Shown: positions 1 to 8,452 of the stretch, one piece after another
How positions within the stretch are numbered: position 1 is the first letter of the stretch
Layout: each line of letters begins with the position of its first letter
Position numbers and translations under genes: made by a program
Assembly: GCF_023721835.1 (NCBI RefSeq)
Contig: NZ_JAMKFE010000013.1
Coordinates: forward strand, 105,267-169,266
Source: Caldimonas mangrovi
GTDB lineage: Bacteria > Pseudomonadota > Gammaproteobacteria > Burkholderiales > Burkholderiaceae_C
Direction of reading: 5' to 3'
DNA: 64,000 nt
The notes under the pieces: generated by a model
Seen by the model: the letters and a program-made list of their open reading frames with translations, nothing else
The model's database searches: none
What the model was told of the DNA's origin: nothing

Positions 1-1
1 C

Positions 2-748
2 GCCTATCTCGCGTGGGCCGGTTGGCAGCGTCCGCGTGGCAACCAGTGGTGGCTGCTGCTGTTCACCGCGGCCGGCACGGTGGTGGGTTTTCCGCTTTTT
101 CTCGCACTCGGCCTACGCCAGGTGCAGGCGGTGCATGCGTCGGTGATCATGGGTCTGCTGCCGCTGATCACGGCGGTCGTCGCAGCCCTCGCCTATCGGC
201 AGCGGCCCTCGTTCGGCTTCTGGGCCTGCGCAGCGCTGGGCAGCGCGCTGGTCGCGGTCTATGCACTGCTGAAGGCCGGCTCGTCGCTGGATGCCGGGCT
301 GCAGATGCACTGGGCCGATGGCCTGCTGGTCCTGGCGGTGCTGTCGGCCTCGCTCGGCTATGTGTCGGGTGCGCGCCTCACGCCGGTCCTGGGGGCCGAA
401 CGCGTGATCTGCTGGGTGCTGGTGATGTCGCTGCCGTTCACGCTGCCGGCGGCGCTCTGCACCGCGCCGGCGCAGGCGGTGCAAGCTTCTGCCTGGCTCG
501 GCTTCGGGTATGTCGCACTGTTCTCGATGTGGCTCGGCTTCTTCGCGTGGTATCGCGGGCTGGCGCTCGGCGGGCCGGTGCGGGTGAGCCAGGTGCAACT
601 GATCCAGCCGTTCCTGTCCATGTTGTCGGCGGTGCCGCTGCTCGGCGAGCGGCTCGACGCGACGACGCTCGGCTTCGGCCTGGCGGTGATCGCGACGGTG
701 TTCCTGGGCAAGCGGGCCTCGACCGACACCCGGGGGGCGGCTCGATGA
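2..748 (+). CDS. EamA/DMT-family transporter, 5' truncated by window edge
   Basis: This is the C-terminal ~248 residues of a drug/metabolite transporter superfamily (EamA) permease of the inner membrane. The frame is open from base 2, so the true start lies left of the window. Several hydrophobic helices are visible, and the second EamA repeat near the end shows the usual pattern of a helix ending in GERL, a short loop and a final helix, followed by a basic tail. Family members export amino acids or other small metabolites, and the LysE exporter and PLP enzymes downstream fit an amino-acid substrate, but that is inference. The stop overlaps the next start as ATGA, so it is translationally coupled to the cupin gene. 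Confidence 0.85.
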   Translation, partial: AYLAWAGWQRPRGNQWWLLLFTAAGTVVGFPLFLALGLRQVQAVHASVIMGLLPLITAVVAALAYRQRPSFGFWACAALGSALVAVYALLKAGSSLDAGLQMHWADGLLVLAVLSASLGYVSGARLTPVLGAERVICWVLVMSLPFTLPAALCTAPAQAVQASAWLGFGYVALFSMWLGFFAWYRGLALGGPVRVSQVQLIQPFLSMLSAVPLLGERLDATTLGFGLAVIATVFLGKRASTDTRGAAR

Positions 749-1074
749 AGGCGCGTCTTCAGGACGCGCTGGCGCAACTGCCCGGTGCGCAGGGCGAGCG
801 TTTCCGCCGGGTGCTCGCGCATGGCTCGATGAGCGTCGAGATCTATGCGCCGCAGGGCACCGACCCGCAGCAGCCGCACGCGCAGGACGAGCTGTACTTC
901 ATTGTCAGCGGCCGCGGCATGTTCCACAGCGGCGGCGAGCGTCACCCGGTCGGCCCGGGCGACTGCCTGTTCGTGCCCGCGGGCCGCGAGCACCGCTTCG
1001 AAGAGTTTTCCAACGATTTCGTCACCTGGGTGGTCTTCTGGGGCCCACCCGGCGGCGAGGGAGCTATTGCATGA
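745..1074 (+). CDS. small single-domain cupin protein
   Basis: A 109-residue protein that is essentially one cupin beta-barrel. His45 and Glu49 in the first cupin motif and His83 in the second (GDCLFVPAGREHRF) are placed to bind a metal. ATG at 745 overlaps the preceding stop as ATGA, and its own stop overlaps the aminotransferase start as ATGA, so it is firmly inside the operon. Cupins of this size are enzymes (isomerases, dioxygenases) or ligand-binding proteins, and the substrate cannot be read from sequence. A longer open frame begins at 13, but its first part is out of frame with the transporter and has no protein-like character. Confidence 0.85.
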   Translation: MKARLQDALAQLPGAQGERFRRVLAHGSMSVEIYAPQGTDPQQPHAQDELYFIVSGRGMFHSGGERHPVGPGDCLFVPAGREHRFEEFSNDFVTWVVFWGPPGGEGAIA

Positions 1075-2246
1075 CCTGGACCCTGGCCCGGCGCGCCGAG
1101 CGCATGAACCCGTCGATCATTCGCGAGATCCTGAAGGTGACCGAGAAGCCCGGCATCCTCTCGATGGCTGGTGGTCTGCCGTCACCCGACAGCTTTCCCG
1201 TCGAGGCCATGCGTGCGGCCAGCGAGAAGGTGCTGCGCGAGGCCCCGCGTGAAGCGCTGCAGTACGCCGCGAGCGAAGGCTACGCGCCGCTGCGCGAATG
1301 GGTGGCCGCGCACCTCGCGCAGCAGGGCCAGCAGGTGCAGCCCGGCCAGGTGCTGATCACCACCGGTTCGCAGCAGGGCCTGGACCTGCTCGCCAAGGTG
1401 CTGATCGACCAGGGCAGCCGTGTGCTGGTCGAGACTCCCACCTATCTCGGCGCACTGCAGGCGTTCTCACCCTACGAGCCCGAGATCGCGGCCGTGCCGT
1501 CCGACGACGAGGGGCCGTTGCCCGATGCGTTGAGCGACTACGCCCGCAGCGCCCGCTTCTTCTACGTGCTGCCCAATTTCCAGAACCCGACCGGCCGCTG
1601 CATGAGCGAAGCGCGCCGTGCGGCACTGGTGAAGGAAGCGCAGCGCCTGGGCCTGCCGCTGATCGAAGACAACCCTTACGGCGACCTGTGGTTCGACACC
1701 CCGCCGCCGGCGCCGCTCGCGTCGCGCGATGCCGACAACGTGCTCTACCTCGGCTCGTTCTCGAAGGTGCTCGCCCCCGGGCTGCGCCTGGGCTACCTGG
1801 TCGCGCCGCCGGGGTTGTACCCCAAGCTGCTGCAGGCCAAGCAGGCGGCCGACCTGCACACGCCGGTGTTCAACCAGCGCATCGTGCACGAGGTGATACG
1901 CGACGGCTTCCTCGACCGCCACGTGCCGAGCATCCGCGCGCGCTATGCCGCGCAACGCGACGCCATGCGCGCGGCGCTGGAGCGCCACATGCCTGCCGGT
2001 TGCCGCTGGAACACGCCGAGCGGCGGCATGTTCTTCTGGATGCGCCTGCCGCCGGGCCTGGACGCGATGGCGCTGCTGCCCAAGGCGGTGGACGCCGGCG
2101 TGGCGTTCGTGCCGGGAGCGGCCTTCTATGCCAGCGAGCCGCAGACCGATACCTTGCGGCTGTCGTTCGTCACGCTGACGCCCGAGCAGATCGAACGTGC
2201 GGTGAAGGCGCTGGCGGACGTGCTGCGGCGGGAGCCGGGCGCATGA
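1071..2246 (+). CDS. PLP-dependent aminotransferase, class I/II (2-aminoadipate/MocR-like fold type I)
   Basis: 391 residues, full length for fold-type I aminotransferases of the LysN/KAT group. Visible landmarks are the N-terminal substrate-loop motif MAGGLPSPDSFP, the TTGSQQGLDL cofactor-phosphate region, NFQNPTGR, IEDNPYGDLW with the cofactor-binding Asp/Tyr, and Lys232 in GSFSKVLAPGLRLGY as the Schiff-base lysine. It would transfer an amino group between an amino acid and a 2-oxoacid in the cytoplasm. It lies between the cupin and NIPSNAP genes with four-base overlaps on both sides. The amino-acid specificity is not determinable here; 2-aminoadipate, aromatic or branched-chain substrates are all possible. 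Confidence 0.92.
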   Translation: MTWTLARRAERMNPSIIREILKVTEKPGILSMAGGLPSPDSFPVEAMRAASEKVLREAPREALQYAASEGYAPLREWVAAHLAQQGQQVQPGQVLITTGSQQGLDLLAKVLIDQGSRVLVETPTYLGALQAFSPYEPEIAAVPSDDEGPLPDALSDYARSARFFYVLPNFQNPTGRCMSEARRAALVKEAQRLGLPLIEDNPYGDLWFDTPPPAPLASRDADNVLYLGSFSKVLAPGLRLGYLVAPPGLYPKLLQAKQAADLHTPVFNQRIVHEVIRDGFLDRHVPSIRARYAAQRDAMRAALERHMPAGCRWNTPSGGMFFWMRLPPGLDAMALLPKAVDAGVAFVPGAAFYASEPQTDTLRLSFVTLTPEQIERAVKALADVLRREPGA

Positions 2247-2554
2247 TCACCTGCTACCTGCGCTACGTGATCGACCCGTTCAAGCTGAAGGAATTCGAGC
2301 ACTACGGCAAGCTGTGGATCCCGCTGGTCGAGAAGTTCGGCGGCACCCACCACGGCTACTTCCTGCCCGGTGAAGGTGCGAACGACATCGCGCTGGCGCT
2401 GTTCAGTTTTCCGGGTTTGGCCGAGTACGAGCGGTACCGGCAGCAGTCGTTCGACGACCCGGAATGCCGGGCTGCTTTCCGCTACGCCGAAGAGACGCGG
2501 TGCATCGTCAGCTACGAGCGCAGCTTCTTCCGCCCCGTGTTCAACGCTGAATGA
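2243..2554 (+). CDS. NIPSNAP family protein
   Basis: 103 residues with the ferredoxin-like dimeric alpha/beta barrel pattern of NIPSNAP proteins: an initial strand (CYLRYVIDPFKLKEFE), a conserved GGTHHGYFLPGEG segment and a second strand ending in RSFFRPVF. ATG at 2243 overlaps the aminotransferase stop (ATGA). Bacterial NIPSNAPs are mostly uncharacterised, and their presence in catabolic operons suggests a monooxygenase-like or binding role. Here it follows the aminotransferase and precedes a PhzF protein by 9 bases. Confidence 0.85.
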   Translation: MITCYLRYVIDPFKLKEFEHYGKLWIPLVEKFGGTHHGYFLPGEGANDIALALFSFPGLAEYERYRQQSFDDPECRAAFRYAEETRCIVSYERSFFRPVFNAE

Positions 2555-2563
2555 TTCCCTGCC

Positions 2564-3397
2564 ATGTCCCATGCCTTCAAGCAGATCGACGTCTTCACCA
2601 CCGAGGCCCTGAAAGGCAATCCGCTGGCGGTGGTGTTCGGTGCCGACGACCTGAGCGACGCGCAGATGCAGGCCTTCGCGCGCTGGACGAATCTGTCCGA
2701 AACGACCTTCCTGCTGAGGCCCACGCAGGCCGGTGCCGACTACCGCGTGCGCATCTTCACGCCTGCCAGCGAGCTGCCGTTCGCAGGCCATCCGACGCTG
2801 GGCAGCTGCCACGCCTGGCTCGAAGCCGGCGGCGTGCCGAAGACGCCCGGCCGCGTGGTGCAGGAGTGCGGCGTCGGGCTCGTGGCGCTGAAGCTGGACG
2901 GTGCACGCCTGGCTTTCGCGGCGCCGCCGATGGCGGCACGCGAACCCGAGCCCGGCCTGCTGAAGCAGGTGGCGGCGGCGCTCGGCCTCGAGAGGCCGCA
3001 GATTCTCGGCGCCCGCTGGCTCGACAACGGCCCCCGCTGGCTGGGCTTGCGGCTGGCGTCGGCCGATCAGGTGCTGGCCATCGAGCCCGACTTCTCGGCG
3101 CTGGCGAAGCTGGCCTTCGTCGGCGTGATCGGCCCGCATCCCGACGGTGGCGAGGCGCAGTACGAGGTGCGTGCGTTCGTGCCCGCCGACGGCATTCCCG
3201 AGGACCCGGTGACCGGCAGTCTCAACGCCAGCCTGGCGCAATGGCTGATCGGCGACGGCATCGCACCGCGGCGCTATGTCGCGGCGCAAGGCACGCGGCT
3301 GCAGCGCGCCGGGCGGGTCCATATCGAGGCCGAAAGCGACACCGTCTGGGTCGGCGGCAGCAGTCGCACCTGCATCGACGGGAGGCTGTCGCTGTGA
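2564..3397 (+). CDS. PhzF family isomerase/epimerase-like protein
   Basis: 277 residues matching the PhzF/diaminopimelate-epimerase-like fold: IDVFTTEALKGNPLAVV at the N terminus, the ETTFLL catalytic-Glu region, the FAGHPTLG motif and the C-terminal EDPVTGSLNAS motif that closes the second half-site. Family members catalyse isomerisations or hydride shifts on small amino-acid-derived acids, and most housekeeping homologues have unknown substrates. The ATG at 2564 lies 9 bases after the NIPSNAP stop, and the stop overlaps the next start (TGATG). Its place among PLP enzymes suggests processing of an amino-acid-derived intermediate, which is inference. Confidence 0.9.
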   Translation: MSHAFKQIDVFTTEALKGNPLAVVFGADDLSDAQMQAFARWTNLSETTFLLRPTQAGADYRVRIFTPASELPFAGHPTLGSCHAWLEAGGVPKTPGRVVQECGVGLVALKLDGARLAFAAPPMAAREPEPGLLKQVAAALGLERPQILGARWLDNGPRWLGLRLASADQVLAIEPDFSALAKLAFVGVIGPHPDGGEAQYEVRAFVPADGIPEDPVTGSLNASLAQWLIGDGIAPRRYVAAQGTRLQRAGRVHIEAESDTVWVGGSSRTCIDGRLSL

Positions 3398-4068
3398 TGA
3401 ACGCCGAGGTCGACCACATCGTCATCGGCTGCGCCCGGCTGGAGCAGGGCGTGGCGTGGTGCGAGGCGCGCTTCGGCGTCGTGCCCGGGCCGGGCGGGCG
3501 CCATGCGCTGATGAGCACGCACAACCGGCTGCTGGCCATCGGCACACCGCAGGCACCGCGCGCCTACCTCGAGCTGATCGCCATCGACCCCCAAGCACCG
3601 CCGCCGGGCCGGCCCCGCTGGTTCGGGCTCGACGAGCCCGCGGTGCAGGCTGCGATGGAACAAGAGCCGCAACTGCTGCACTGGGTGGCGGGGGTCGCCG
3701 ATGCCGACGGTGCTGCAGCCGAGTGGCGGTGTCTCGGGCTCGACCCCGGGCCGGTGCTGGCGGCCGAACGCGACACACCGAAGGGCGTGCTGCGCTGGCG
3801 CCTGACGGTACGCGACGACGGGGCGCGCCTGCTGGGCGGTGCCTTGCCGACGCTGATCCAGTGGGGCGCCGTGCATCCGTCCGACGCGATGCCCGCCAGC
3901 GGCGTCACGCTCGAGAGCCTGGCGCTCGGCGGCGGCGACTCGCCGACGCTGGGGCAGGCCCTGCACGCGATCGGGGCCGGTGGCTTCGAGTTGCGCTCGG
4001 GGCTGCCGGCGTTGCGCGCCACCTTCCAGACACCGCACGGCGAGGTCGTGCTCGCTTCCATGGTCTGA
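3397..4068 (+). CDS. VOC superfamily (glyoxalase-like domain) protein
   Basis: 223 residues. The N terminus (EVDHIVIGCARLEQGVAWCEARFGV) and the later ESLALGGGDSPTL half match the paired beta-alpha-beta-beta-beta modules of the glyoxalase_3-like vicinal oxygen chelate family. A His near residue 8 and later acidic positions could bind metal, but I cannot name the ligand set. The start ATG overlaps the PhzF stop by one base (TGATG), so it is translated with the operon. The substrate is unknown. An alternative reading as an isomerase or dioxygenase-fold binding protein is possible. Confidence 0.82.
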   Translation: MNAEVDHIVIGCARLEQGVAWCEARFGVVPGPGGRHALMSTHNRLLAIGTPQAPRAYLELIAIDPQAPPPGRPRWFGLDEPAVQAAMEQEPQLLHWVAGVADADGAAAEWRCLGLDPGPVLAAERDTPKGVLRWRLTVRDDGARLLGGALPTLIQWGAVHPSDAMPASGVTLESLALGGGDSPTLGQALHAIGAGGFELRSGLPALRATFQTPHGEVVLASMV

Positions 4069-4089
4069 CCCACCGAAAAAAGGCTGACG

Positions 4090-4719
4090 ATGTTCACGTT
4101 GCAAGAGATCGCGCTGTTCGCGCTGGCCGCCGCCGTCCTCGCGCTGACGCCCGGGCCCAACATGGTCTATTACGTCTCGCGCACCCTGTGCCAGGGGCGG
4201 GGCGCCGGGCTGCTGTCGCTGGCCGGCGTGGTGGTCGGCTTTCTGTTCCACCTGACCATGGCCGCACTGGGCCTTACCGCGGTGCTGATGGCGGTGCCGT
4301 TCGCATTCGAGGCCATCAAGTTCGCCGGCGCGGCCTACCTGCTGTGGATGGCGTGGCAGGCGGTGCGTCCCGGCGGCGGCTCGCCGTTCGAGCCGCGGGC
4401 ACTGCCGCACGACCCGCCAGCGGTGCTGTTCCGCATGGGCCTTGTCACCAACCTGCTGAATCCCAAGGTGGCGGTCTTCTATGTGTCTTTCTTCCCGCAA
4501 TTCCTGCACCCCGAGCGGGGCGACCTGCTGCTGCAGAGCTTCATGCTCGGCGGCGTGCAGATCACCGTCAGCACGCTGGTCAACTTCTGCATCGTGCTCG
4601 GCGCTGCCCAGATTGCGCGCTTCCTGCAGCGCAGCCCGGGCTGGATGCGGGCGCAGCGCTGGATCATGGGGACGGTGCTCGGGCTGCTCGCGGCGCGGCT
4701 GGCCTTCGAACGGAGATGA
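4090..4719 (+). CDS. LysE/RhtB family amino-acid exporter
   Basis: 209 residues with about six transmembrane helices. The family signature ALTPGPNMVYYVSRTL lies at the end of the first helix, a GAAYLLWMAW segment follows, and the motif NLLNPKVAVFYVSFFPQF appears mid-protein. These inner-membrane exporters expel basic or neutral amino acids such as Lys, Thr or homoserine. It starts 21 bases after the VOC gene and its stop overlaps the dehydratase start as ATGA. With the DMT gene at the operon start it gives the cluster two exporters, which suggests control of a toxic or excess amino acid. Confidence 0.92.
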   Translation: MFTLQEIALFALAAAVLALTPGPNMVYYVSRTLCQGRGAGLLSLAGVVVGFLFHLTMAALGLTAVLMAVPFAFEAIKFAGAAYLLWMAWQAVRPGGGSPFEPRALPHDPPAVLFRMGLVTNLLNPKVAVFYVSFFPQFLHPERGDLLLQSFMLGGVQITVSTLVNFCIVLGAAQIARFLQRSPGWMRAQRWIMGTVLGLLAARLAFERR

Positions 4720-5693
4720 ACGCCATGACGCTGTTCCGACGCGAAGAGATCGAAGCCGCGCATCGCCTGGTGCACCAGGCGATGCCGGCGACACCGCAAT
4801 ACGCCTGGCCGCTGCTGGCGCGCCGGTTGGGCGCGCAAGTCTGGGTCAAGCACGAGAACCACACGCCGGTGGGCGCCTTCAAGCTGCGCGGCGGCCTGGT
4901 CTATCTCGACGGGCTGCGCCGCCGCGAGCCGCGCTGCACCGGCGTGATCAGCGCGACGCGCGGCAACCATGGGCAATCGATGGGTTTTGCGGCGCGACGG
5001 CACGGCCTGTCGGCCACCATCGTGGTGCCGCACGGCAACTCGCTCGAAAAGAATGCCGCGATGCGCGAACTGGGCGTCGAGTTGCTGGAGCACGGCGACG
5101 AGTTCCAGGCGGCGCGCGAGCATGCCCAGGCACTGGCGGCTGAACGCGGCCTGCACATGGTGCCGTCCTTCCATGCTGACTTGGTGCTCGGCGTTTGCAC
5201 CGGCTGGGTCGAGTTCTTTTCTGCCGTGCAGCCCGATGTGCTGTTCGTGCCGGTCGGCATGGGCTCGGGCTTGTGCGCTGCGGCTGTCGCGCGGCGCCAC
5301 ACCGGCGTCCACACCCGGCTCATCGGCGTCGTGTCGTCGCACGCGCTGGCCTACCGCCTGTCCTTCGAGCAAGGCCGCGCGGTCGAGGCACCCGTCACCA
5401 CGCAGTTGGCCGACGGCATGGCCTGCCGCTCGCCGGACCCGCAGGCACTGGAGATCATCCGCGCCGAGGCCGAGGACATCGTCTGCGTCAGCGACGCCGA
5501 GGTCGCCGAGGCCATGCGCGCCTTGTTCGCCGACACCCACAACGTCGCCGAAGGCGCCGGGGCTGCCGCTTTTGCCGCCGCGATGCAGCAGCGAGAACGC
5601 TGGCGCGGCAAGACGGTCGGCGTGGCGCTGACCGGCGGCAACGTGGATTCCGGTGCCTTCGCGCAGGTGCTCGCCTGCGCCGCAGGAGCGTGA
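4716..5693 (+). CDS. PLP-dependent Ser/Thr dehydratase-like enzyme (fold type II)
   Basis: 325 residues of the threonine dehydratase/Trp-synthase-beta family without a C-terminal ACT regulatory domain. The Schiff-base lysine is Lys56 in HTPVGAFKLRGG. The cofactor Asn loop (SATRGNHGQS) and a glycine-rich phosphate loop (PVGMGSGLCA) follow, and the C-terminal TGGNVDSG motif is typical. Expected chemistry is deamination of a hydroxy-amino acid to a 2-oxoacid; a racemase or hydroxyectoine-utilisation-type activity is possible in this family. ATG 4716 is coupled to lysE (ATGA); a second in-frame ATG at 4725 is an alternative. Confidence 0.9.
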   Translation: MNAMTLFRREEIEAAHRLVHQAMPATPQYAWPLLARRLGAQVWVKHENHTPVGAFKLRGGLVYLDGLRRREPRCTGVISATRGNHGQSMGFAARRHGLSATIVVPHGNSLEKNAAMRELGVELLEHGDEFQAAREHAQALAAERGLHMVPSFHADLVLGVCTGWVEFFSAVQPDVLFVPVGMGSGLCAAAVARRHTGVHTRLIGVVSSHALAYRLSFEQGRAVEAPVTTQLADGMACRSPDPQALEIIRAEAEDIVCVSDAEVAEAMRALFADTHNVAEGAGAAAFAAAMQQRERWRGKTVGVALTGGNVDSGAFAQVLACAAGA

Positions 5694-5694
5694 A

Positions 5695-6426
5695 GTGACT
5701 GAGGAACTGTTTCGCGAAGACAGCTACCTGCGCGAGTGCCAGGCGACCCTGACGGCGGTGGACGCGGCCGGCGTGCAACTCGACCGCACGGTCTTCTACC
5801 CCCAAGGCGGCGGGCAGGCGGGCGACGCGGGCGAACTGCTGCTGCCCGGCGGTCACGTGCTGCGCATTGCCGACACGCGCAAGGGCGCCGAGCCGGGCCA
5901 GATCGTGCATCTGGCCGTCCCCGGCCAGGAGGAGTTGCTCGCCACGTTGCAACCCGGCCAGCCGCTCACCGCACGTATCGCCTGGCAGCGCCGGGAGCGC
6001 CACATGCGCTTCCATACCGCCACGCACCTGCTGTGTGCGCTGGTGCCGCACCCGGTCGACGGCTGTTCCATCACCCCCGACTATGCGCGGCTGGACTTCC
6101 ACATGACCGAGCCGCTCGACAAGGACACGCTGACCGCCGGCATCGCCCGCCTGGTCGCCGAGGCACGCCCGGTCAGCCACAGCTGGATCTCGGACGCCGA
6201 ACTCGACGCCAACCCGCAGCTGGTGCGCAGCATGAGCGTGCAGCCACCGCGCGGCTCGGGCCGCGTGCGCGTGCTGAAGATCGACGGCGTCGACCTGCAG
6301 CCGTGCGGCGGCACCCATGTACGCAACACCGCCGACGTCGGCCCCATCGTCATCACCAAGATCGAGAAGAAGAGCGCCAAGACCCGCAGGGTCGTGCTCG
6401 GCATCGCCGAGCCAGCCGCAGGCTGA
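5695..6426 (+). CDS. alaX: AlaX-type alanyl-tRNA editing protein
   Basis: 243 residues from a GTG at 5695, one base after the dehydratase stop and preceded by GGAG. The upstream in-frame codons read into the previous gene. The zinc site of the AlaRS editing domain is complete: His107 and His111 in HTATH, and Cys204 and His208 in CGGTH. The length indicates an AlaX with the N-terminal OB-like part and the editing core but no synthetase. AlaX hydrolyses Ser or Gly mischarged on tRNA-Ala. As the last gene of an operon with a Ser/Thr-type dehydratase and amino-acid exporters it may protect against an amino acid handled by this cluster, which is inference. Confidence 0.92.
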   Translation: MTEELFREDSYLRECQATLTAVDAAGVQLDRTVFYPQGGGQAGDAGELLLPGGHVLRIADTRKGAEPGQIVHLAVPGQEELLATLQPGQPLTARIAWQRRERHMRFHTATHLLCALVPHPVDGCSITPDYARLDFHMTEPLDKDTLTAGIARLVAEARPVSHSWISDAELDANPQLVRSMSVQPPRGSGRVRVLKIDGVDLQPCGGTHVRNTADVGPIVITKIEKKSAKTRRVVLGIAEPAAG

Positions 6427-6464
6427 CGCGCTTCGGTCGTGCGCCGCTTTGCCGCTCAGCCGGG

Positions 6465-6488
6465 AAAAAACGGCCTGAGGGAGGCCGT
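6465..6488 (-). terminator. rho-independent terminator between convergent alaX and cytochrome c' genes
   Basis: Seven-base perfect arms (ACGGCCT at 6470-6476, AGGCCGT at 6482-6488) with a five-base loop. On the minus strand the stem is followed by a run of six T, which fits termination of the cytochrome c' transcript. On the plus strand it is followed by CCTTT and may also act on the alaX operon. Confidence 0.8.
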
Positions 6489-6507
6489 CCTTTGCCGACT
6501 CGGCGGT

Positions 6508-6960
6508 TCACTGTTCCCGATAGGCGTCGTGGCATGCTTTGCACGTTTGTGCGGCAGGCCCGAAGCTGGCCTTGATCTGCGCCAGGTCGCCGGTCTTCGC
6601 CGCTGCGTTCAGCTTGGCGACGGCATCCTGCATCTGCTGCGCCTTCTCGCGGAACTTGGGCATCTCCTTCCAGATCTCCGGCTTGGCCTTGGTCTCGCCC
6701 AGGTCGGTCTCCGGCCCGAACGCGGCCCACGGCAGCTTCGAGACGAACTCGACCACCGCGGCATTCTCGGCCGCAGCTTTCGCGTCGAAAGGCACGCGGC
6801 CATTGGCCATCGCGCCGATGCGGCCGAAATGCTGTCCCATCACGAACAACGCGCTCTTGCGGTATTCGATCGCATGTTCGGGTTTCGCGAACTGGGCGGC
6901 GGCTGGTGCAGCCATGGTCAGTGCGGCCAGGGCCGCCAGGCAGGAGAGCAGGTGTTTCAT
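6508..6960 (-). CDS. periplasmic cytochrome c' (class II c-type cytochrome)
   Basis: 150 residues with a clear Sec signal peptide ending near residue 22 (APAAAQ) and a single haem motif CKACH near the C terminus (Cys140, Cys143, His144), the arrangement of four-helix class II cytochromes c'. The start at 6960 is chosen because the signal peptide begins there and GGAGC lies just upstream; the longer frame to 7032 adds no protein-like sequence. Such proteins bind NO or serve in periplasmic electron transfer. The divergent neighbour is a cytochrome b561, a frequent partner that could exchange electrons with it. Confidence 0.92.
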   Translation of the reverse strand: MKHLLSCLAALAALTMAAPAAAQFAKPEHAIEYRKSALFVMGQHFGRIGAMANGRVPFDAKAAAENAAVVEFVSKLPWAAFGPETDLGETKAKPEIWKEMPKFREKAQQMQDAVAKLNAAAKTGDLAQIKASFGPAAQTCKACHDAYREQ

Positions 6961-7127
6961 CAGGAGCGGCTCCTTGTAAAGGGCAGGGGTGGTGGCGTGG
7001 GGGCCGAGCCGTCTCGGCTGCGAAGACTGCATCGGCCCCCGGTATACGCACCAGGCCCCGTACTTATTCCCTTGCGGCGAACGGCCGGCCCCGGGTAAAA
7101 ACTCGTGGTCGATCGACCGGAGCCGCC

Positions 7128-7781
7128 ATGAAGACGAGAGTCTGGGATCTGCCCACCCGCCTGTTCCATTGGGCGCTGGCGGCCTGCGTGATCGGTCTGG
7201 TGGTCACGTCGAAGATCGGCGGCCATGCGATGGCCTGGCACTTTCGCCTCGGCTACGCGGTGCTCGCACTGCTGCTGTTCCGCCTGGTGTGGGGGATGGT
7301 CGGCGGGCACTGGTCGCGCTTCGGCAGCTTCCTGTATGGGCCGGGCACCATCGTGCGCTACCTGCGCGGCCAGGGCGAGGCCCGGCATCGCGTCGGCCAC
7401 AACCCGCTCGGCAGCCTGTCGGTGTTCGGGCTGCTGGCCGTGCTCGCCGCGCAAGCCGGCACCGGGCTGTTCGCCGACGACGAAATCGCGAACATGGGCC
7501 CGCTTGCGCGTTTCGTGTCCACCGAGCTGAGCCTGCGCCTGACCTGGTATCACAAGGTCGTCGGCGAGCCGCTGGTGCTGGGGTGGGTCGCGCTGCATCT
7601 GCTGGCGATCGTCTTTCATGCCGTCGTCAAGCGCGAGCGACTGGTCGTACCGATGATCACCGGCGACAAGGAGCTGGCGCTGCCGGCCCCAGGTTCGGCC
7701 GACACGGCAACATCACGGCTGCTCGGTCTGTGCATCCTGATCGTCTGCGCCGGCGCGGTCGCCTGGCTCGTGAGCCTTTAG
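7128..7781 (+). CDS. cytochrome b561-family membrane cytochrome
   Basis: 217 residues with four to five transmembrane helices and the family's haem-ligand histidines: His14 in RLFHWAL, a His in AWHFRLGYAV, and histidines in WYHKVVGE and ALHLLAIVFHAVVK. These di-haem b cytochromes pass electrons between the quinone pool and periplasmic acceptors. Start ATG at 7128 is preceded by GGAGCC. It is transcribed divergently from the cytochrome c' gene with a 167-base shared upstream region, so the two may be co-regulated. The C-terminal ~30 residues form an extra hydrophobic helix. Confidence 0.9.
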   Translation: MKTRVWDLPTRLFHWALAACVIGLVVTSKIGGHAMAWHFRLGYAVLALLLFRLVWGMVGGHWSRFGSFLYGPGTIVRYLRGQGEARHRVGHNPLGSLSVFGLLAVLAAQAGTGLFADDEIANMGPLARFVSTELSLRLTWYHKVVGEPLVLGWVALHLLAIVFHAVVKRERLVVPMITGDKELALPAPGSADTATSRLLGLCILIVCAGAVAWLVSL

Positions 7782-7821
7782 ACTAGGGCCTGTCAACGAG
7801 GCAACGCCGCTTTCCCGCCTG

Positions 7822-8313
7822 ATGGAATCGCCCCAGATACGACTCGTCAGCCCCGATTCGCCGACGCTGTACGACGCCACCCGTGAGATCTTTCGCGAGT
7901 ACGCGCAGTCGCTCGGGGTCGATCTCGGTTTCCAGGACTTCGAGCGCGAACTCGCGACGCTGCCCGGCGAGTACGCGGTGCCGGCCGGCCGGCTGCTGCT
8001 GGCCTTCGTCGACGAGGAACTGGCCGGCTGCGGCGGCTTCCGCCCGATCGCCGATGTCGACTACGCCAATGCCTGCGAAATGAAGCGGCTGTACGTGCGC
8101 AAGCCGTTCCGCCGCTTCGGCCTCGGCCGCACCATCGCGCAGCAGCTGATCGACGATGCGCGCCGCAGCGGCTACTCGGTGATGCTGCTCGACACGCTCG
8201 ACGAGATGGAAGCGGCGCGCACGCTCTACACGACGCTGGGCTTCGAAGAAATTCCTCCGTACTACTACAACCCGCTGCCCGGGGCGCACTACCTGAAGGC
8301 CGTGCTCGACTGA
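7822..8313 (+). CDS. GNAT family N-acetyltransferase
   Basis: 163 residues with the GNAT core: a central strand FVDEELAGCGGFRPI, the acetyl-CoA pyrophosphate loop region VRKPFRRFGLGRTIAQQL, and the C-terminal LDTLDEMEAARTLYTTLGFEEI motif. It would transfer an acetyl group from acetyl-CoA to an amine; the substrate is unknown. It starts 40 bases after the cytochrome b561 gene. A short CCTGC/GCAGG hairpin near 8360-8375 followed by GTTTGTCTT may end the transcript weakly. Confidence 0.9.
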   Translation: MESPQIRLVSPDSPTLYDATREIFREYAQSLGVDLGFQDFERELATLPGEYAVPAGRLLLAFVDEELAGCGGFRPIADVDYANACEMKRLYVRKPFRRFGLGRTIAQQLIDDARRSGYSVMLLDTLDEMEAARTLYTTLGFEEIPPYYYNPLPGAHYLKAVLD

Positions 8314-8452
8314 ACACGGTGCAGCCGCAGGCGTGAAAACTGCTGCGTTGCCCTCCTGCGGCAGGGTTTGTCTTGATGGACGCATGCCGCTCATCCGCGA
8401 CGATGGGCCGGGCGCCCGTTGACGCTCGTCAGCACGCATCGCAGGAGGACCG

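Noticed and set aside
13..744. Long open frame preceding the cupin gene (start 13)
   Set aside because: It overlaps the DMT transporter out of frame and is Arg/Ala/Gly-rich shadow sequence; only the part from 745 is the cupin.
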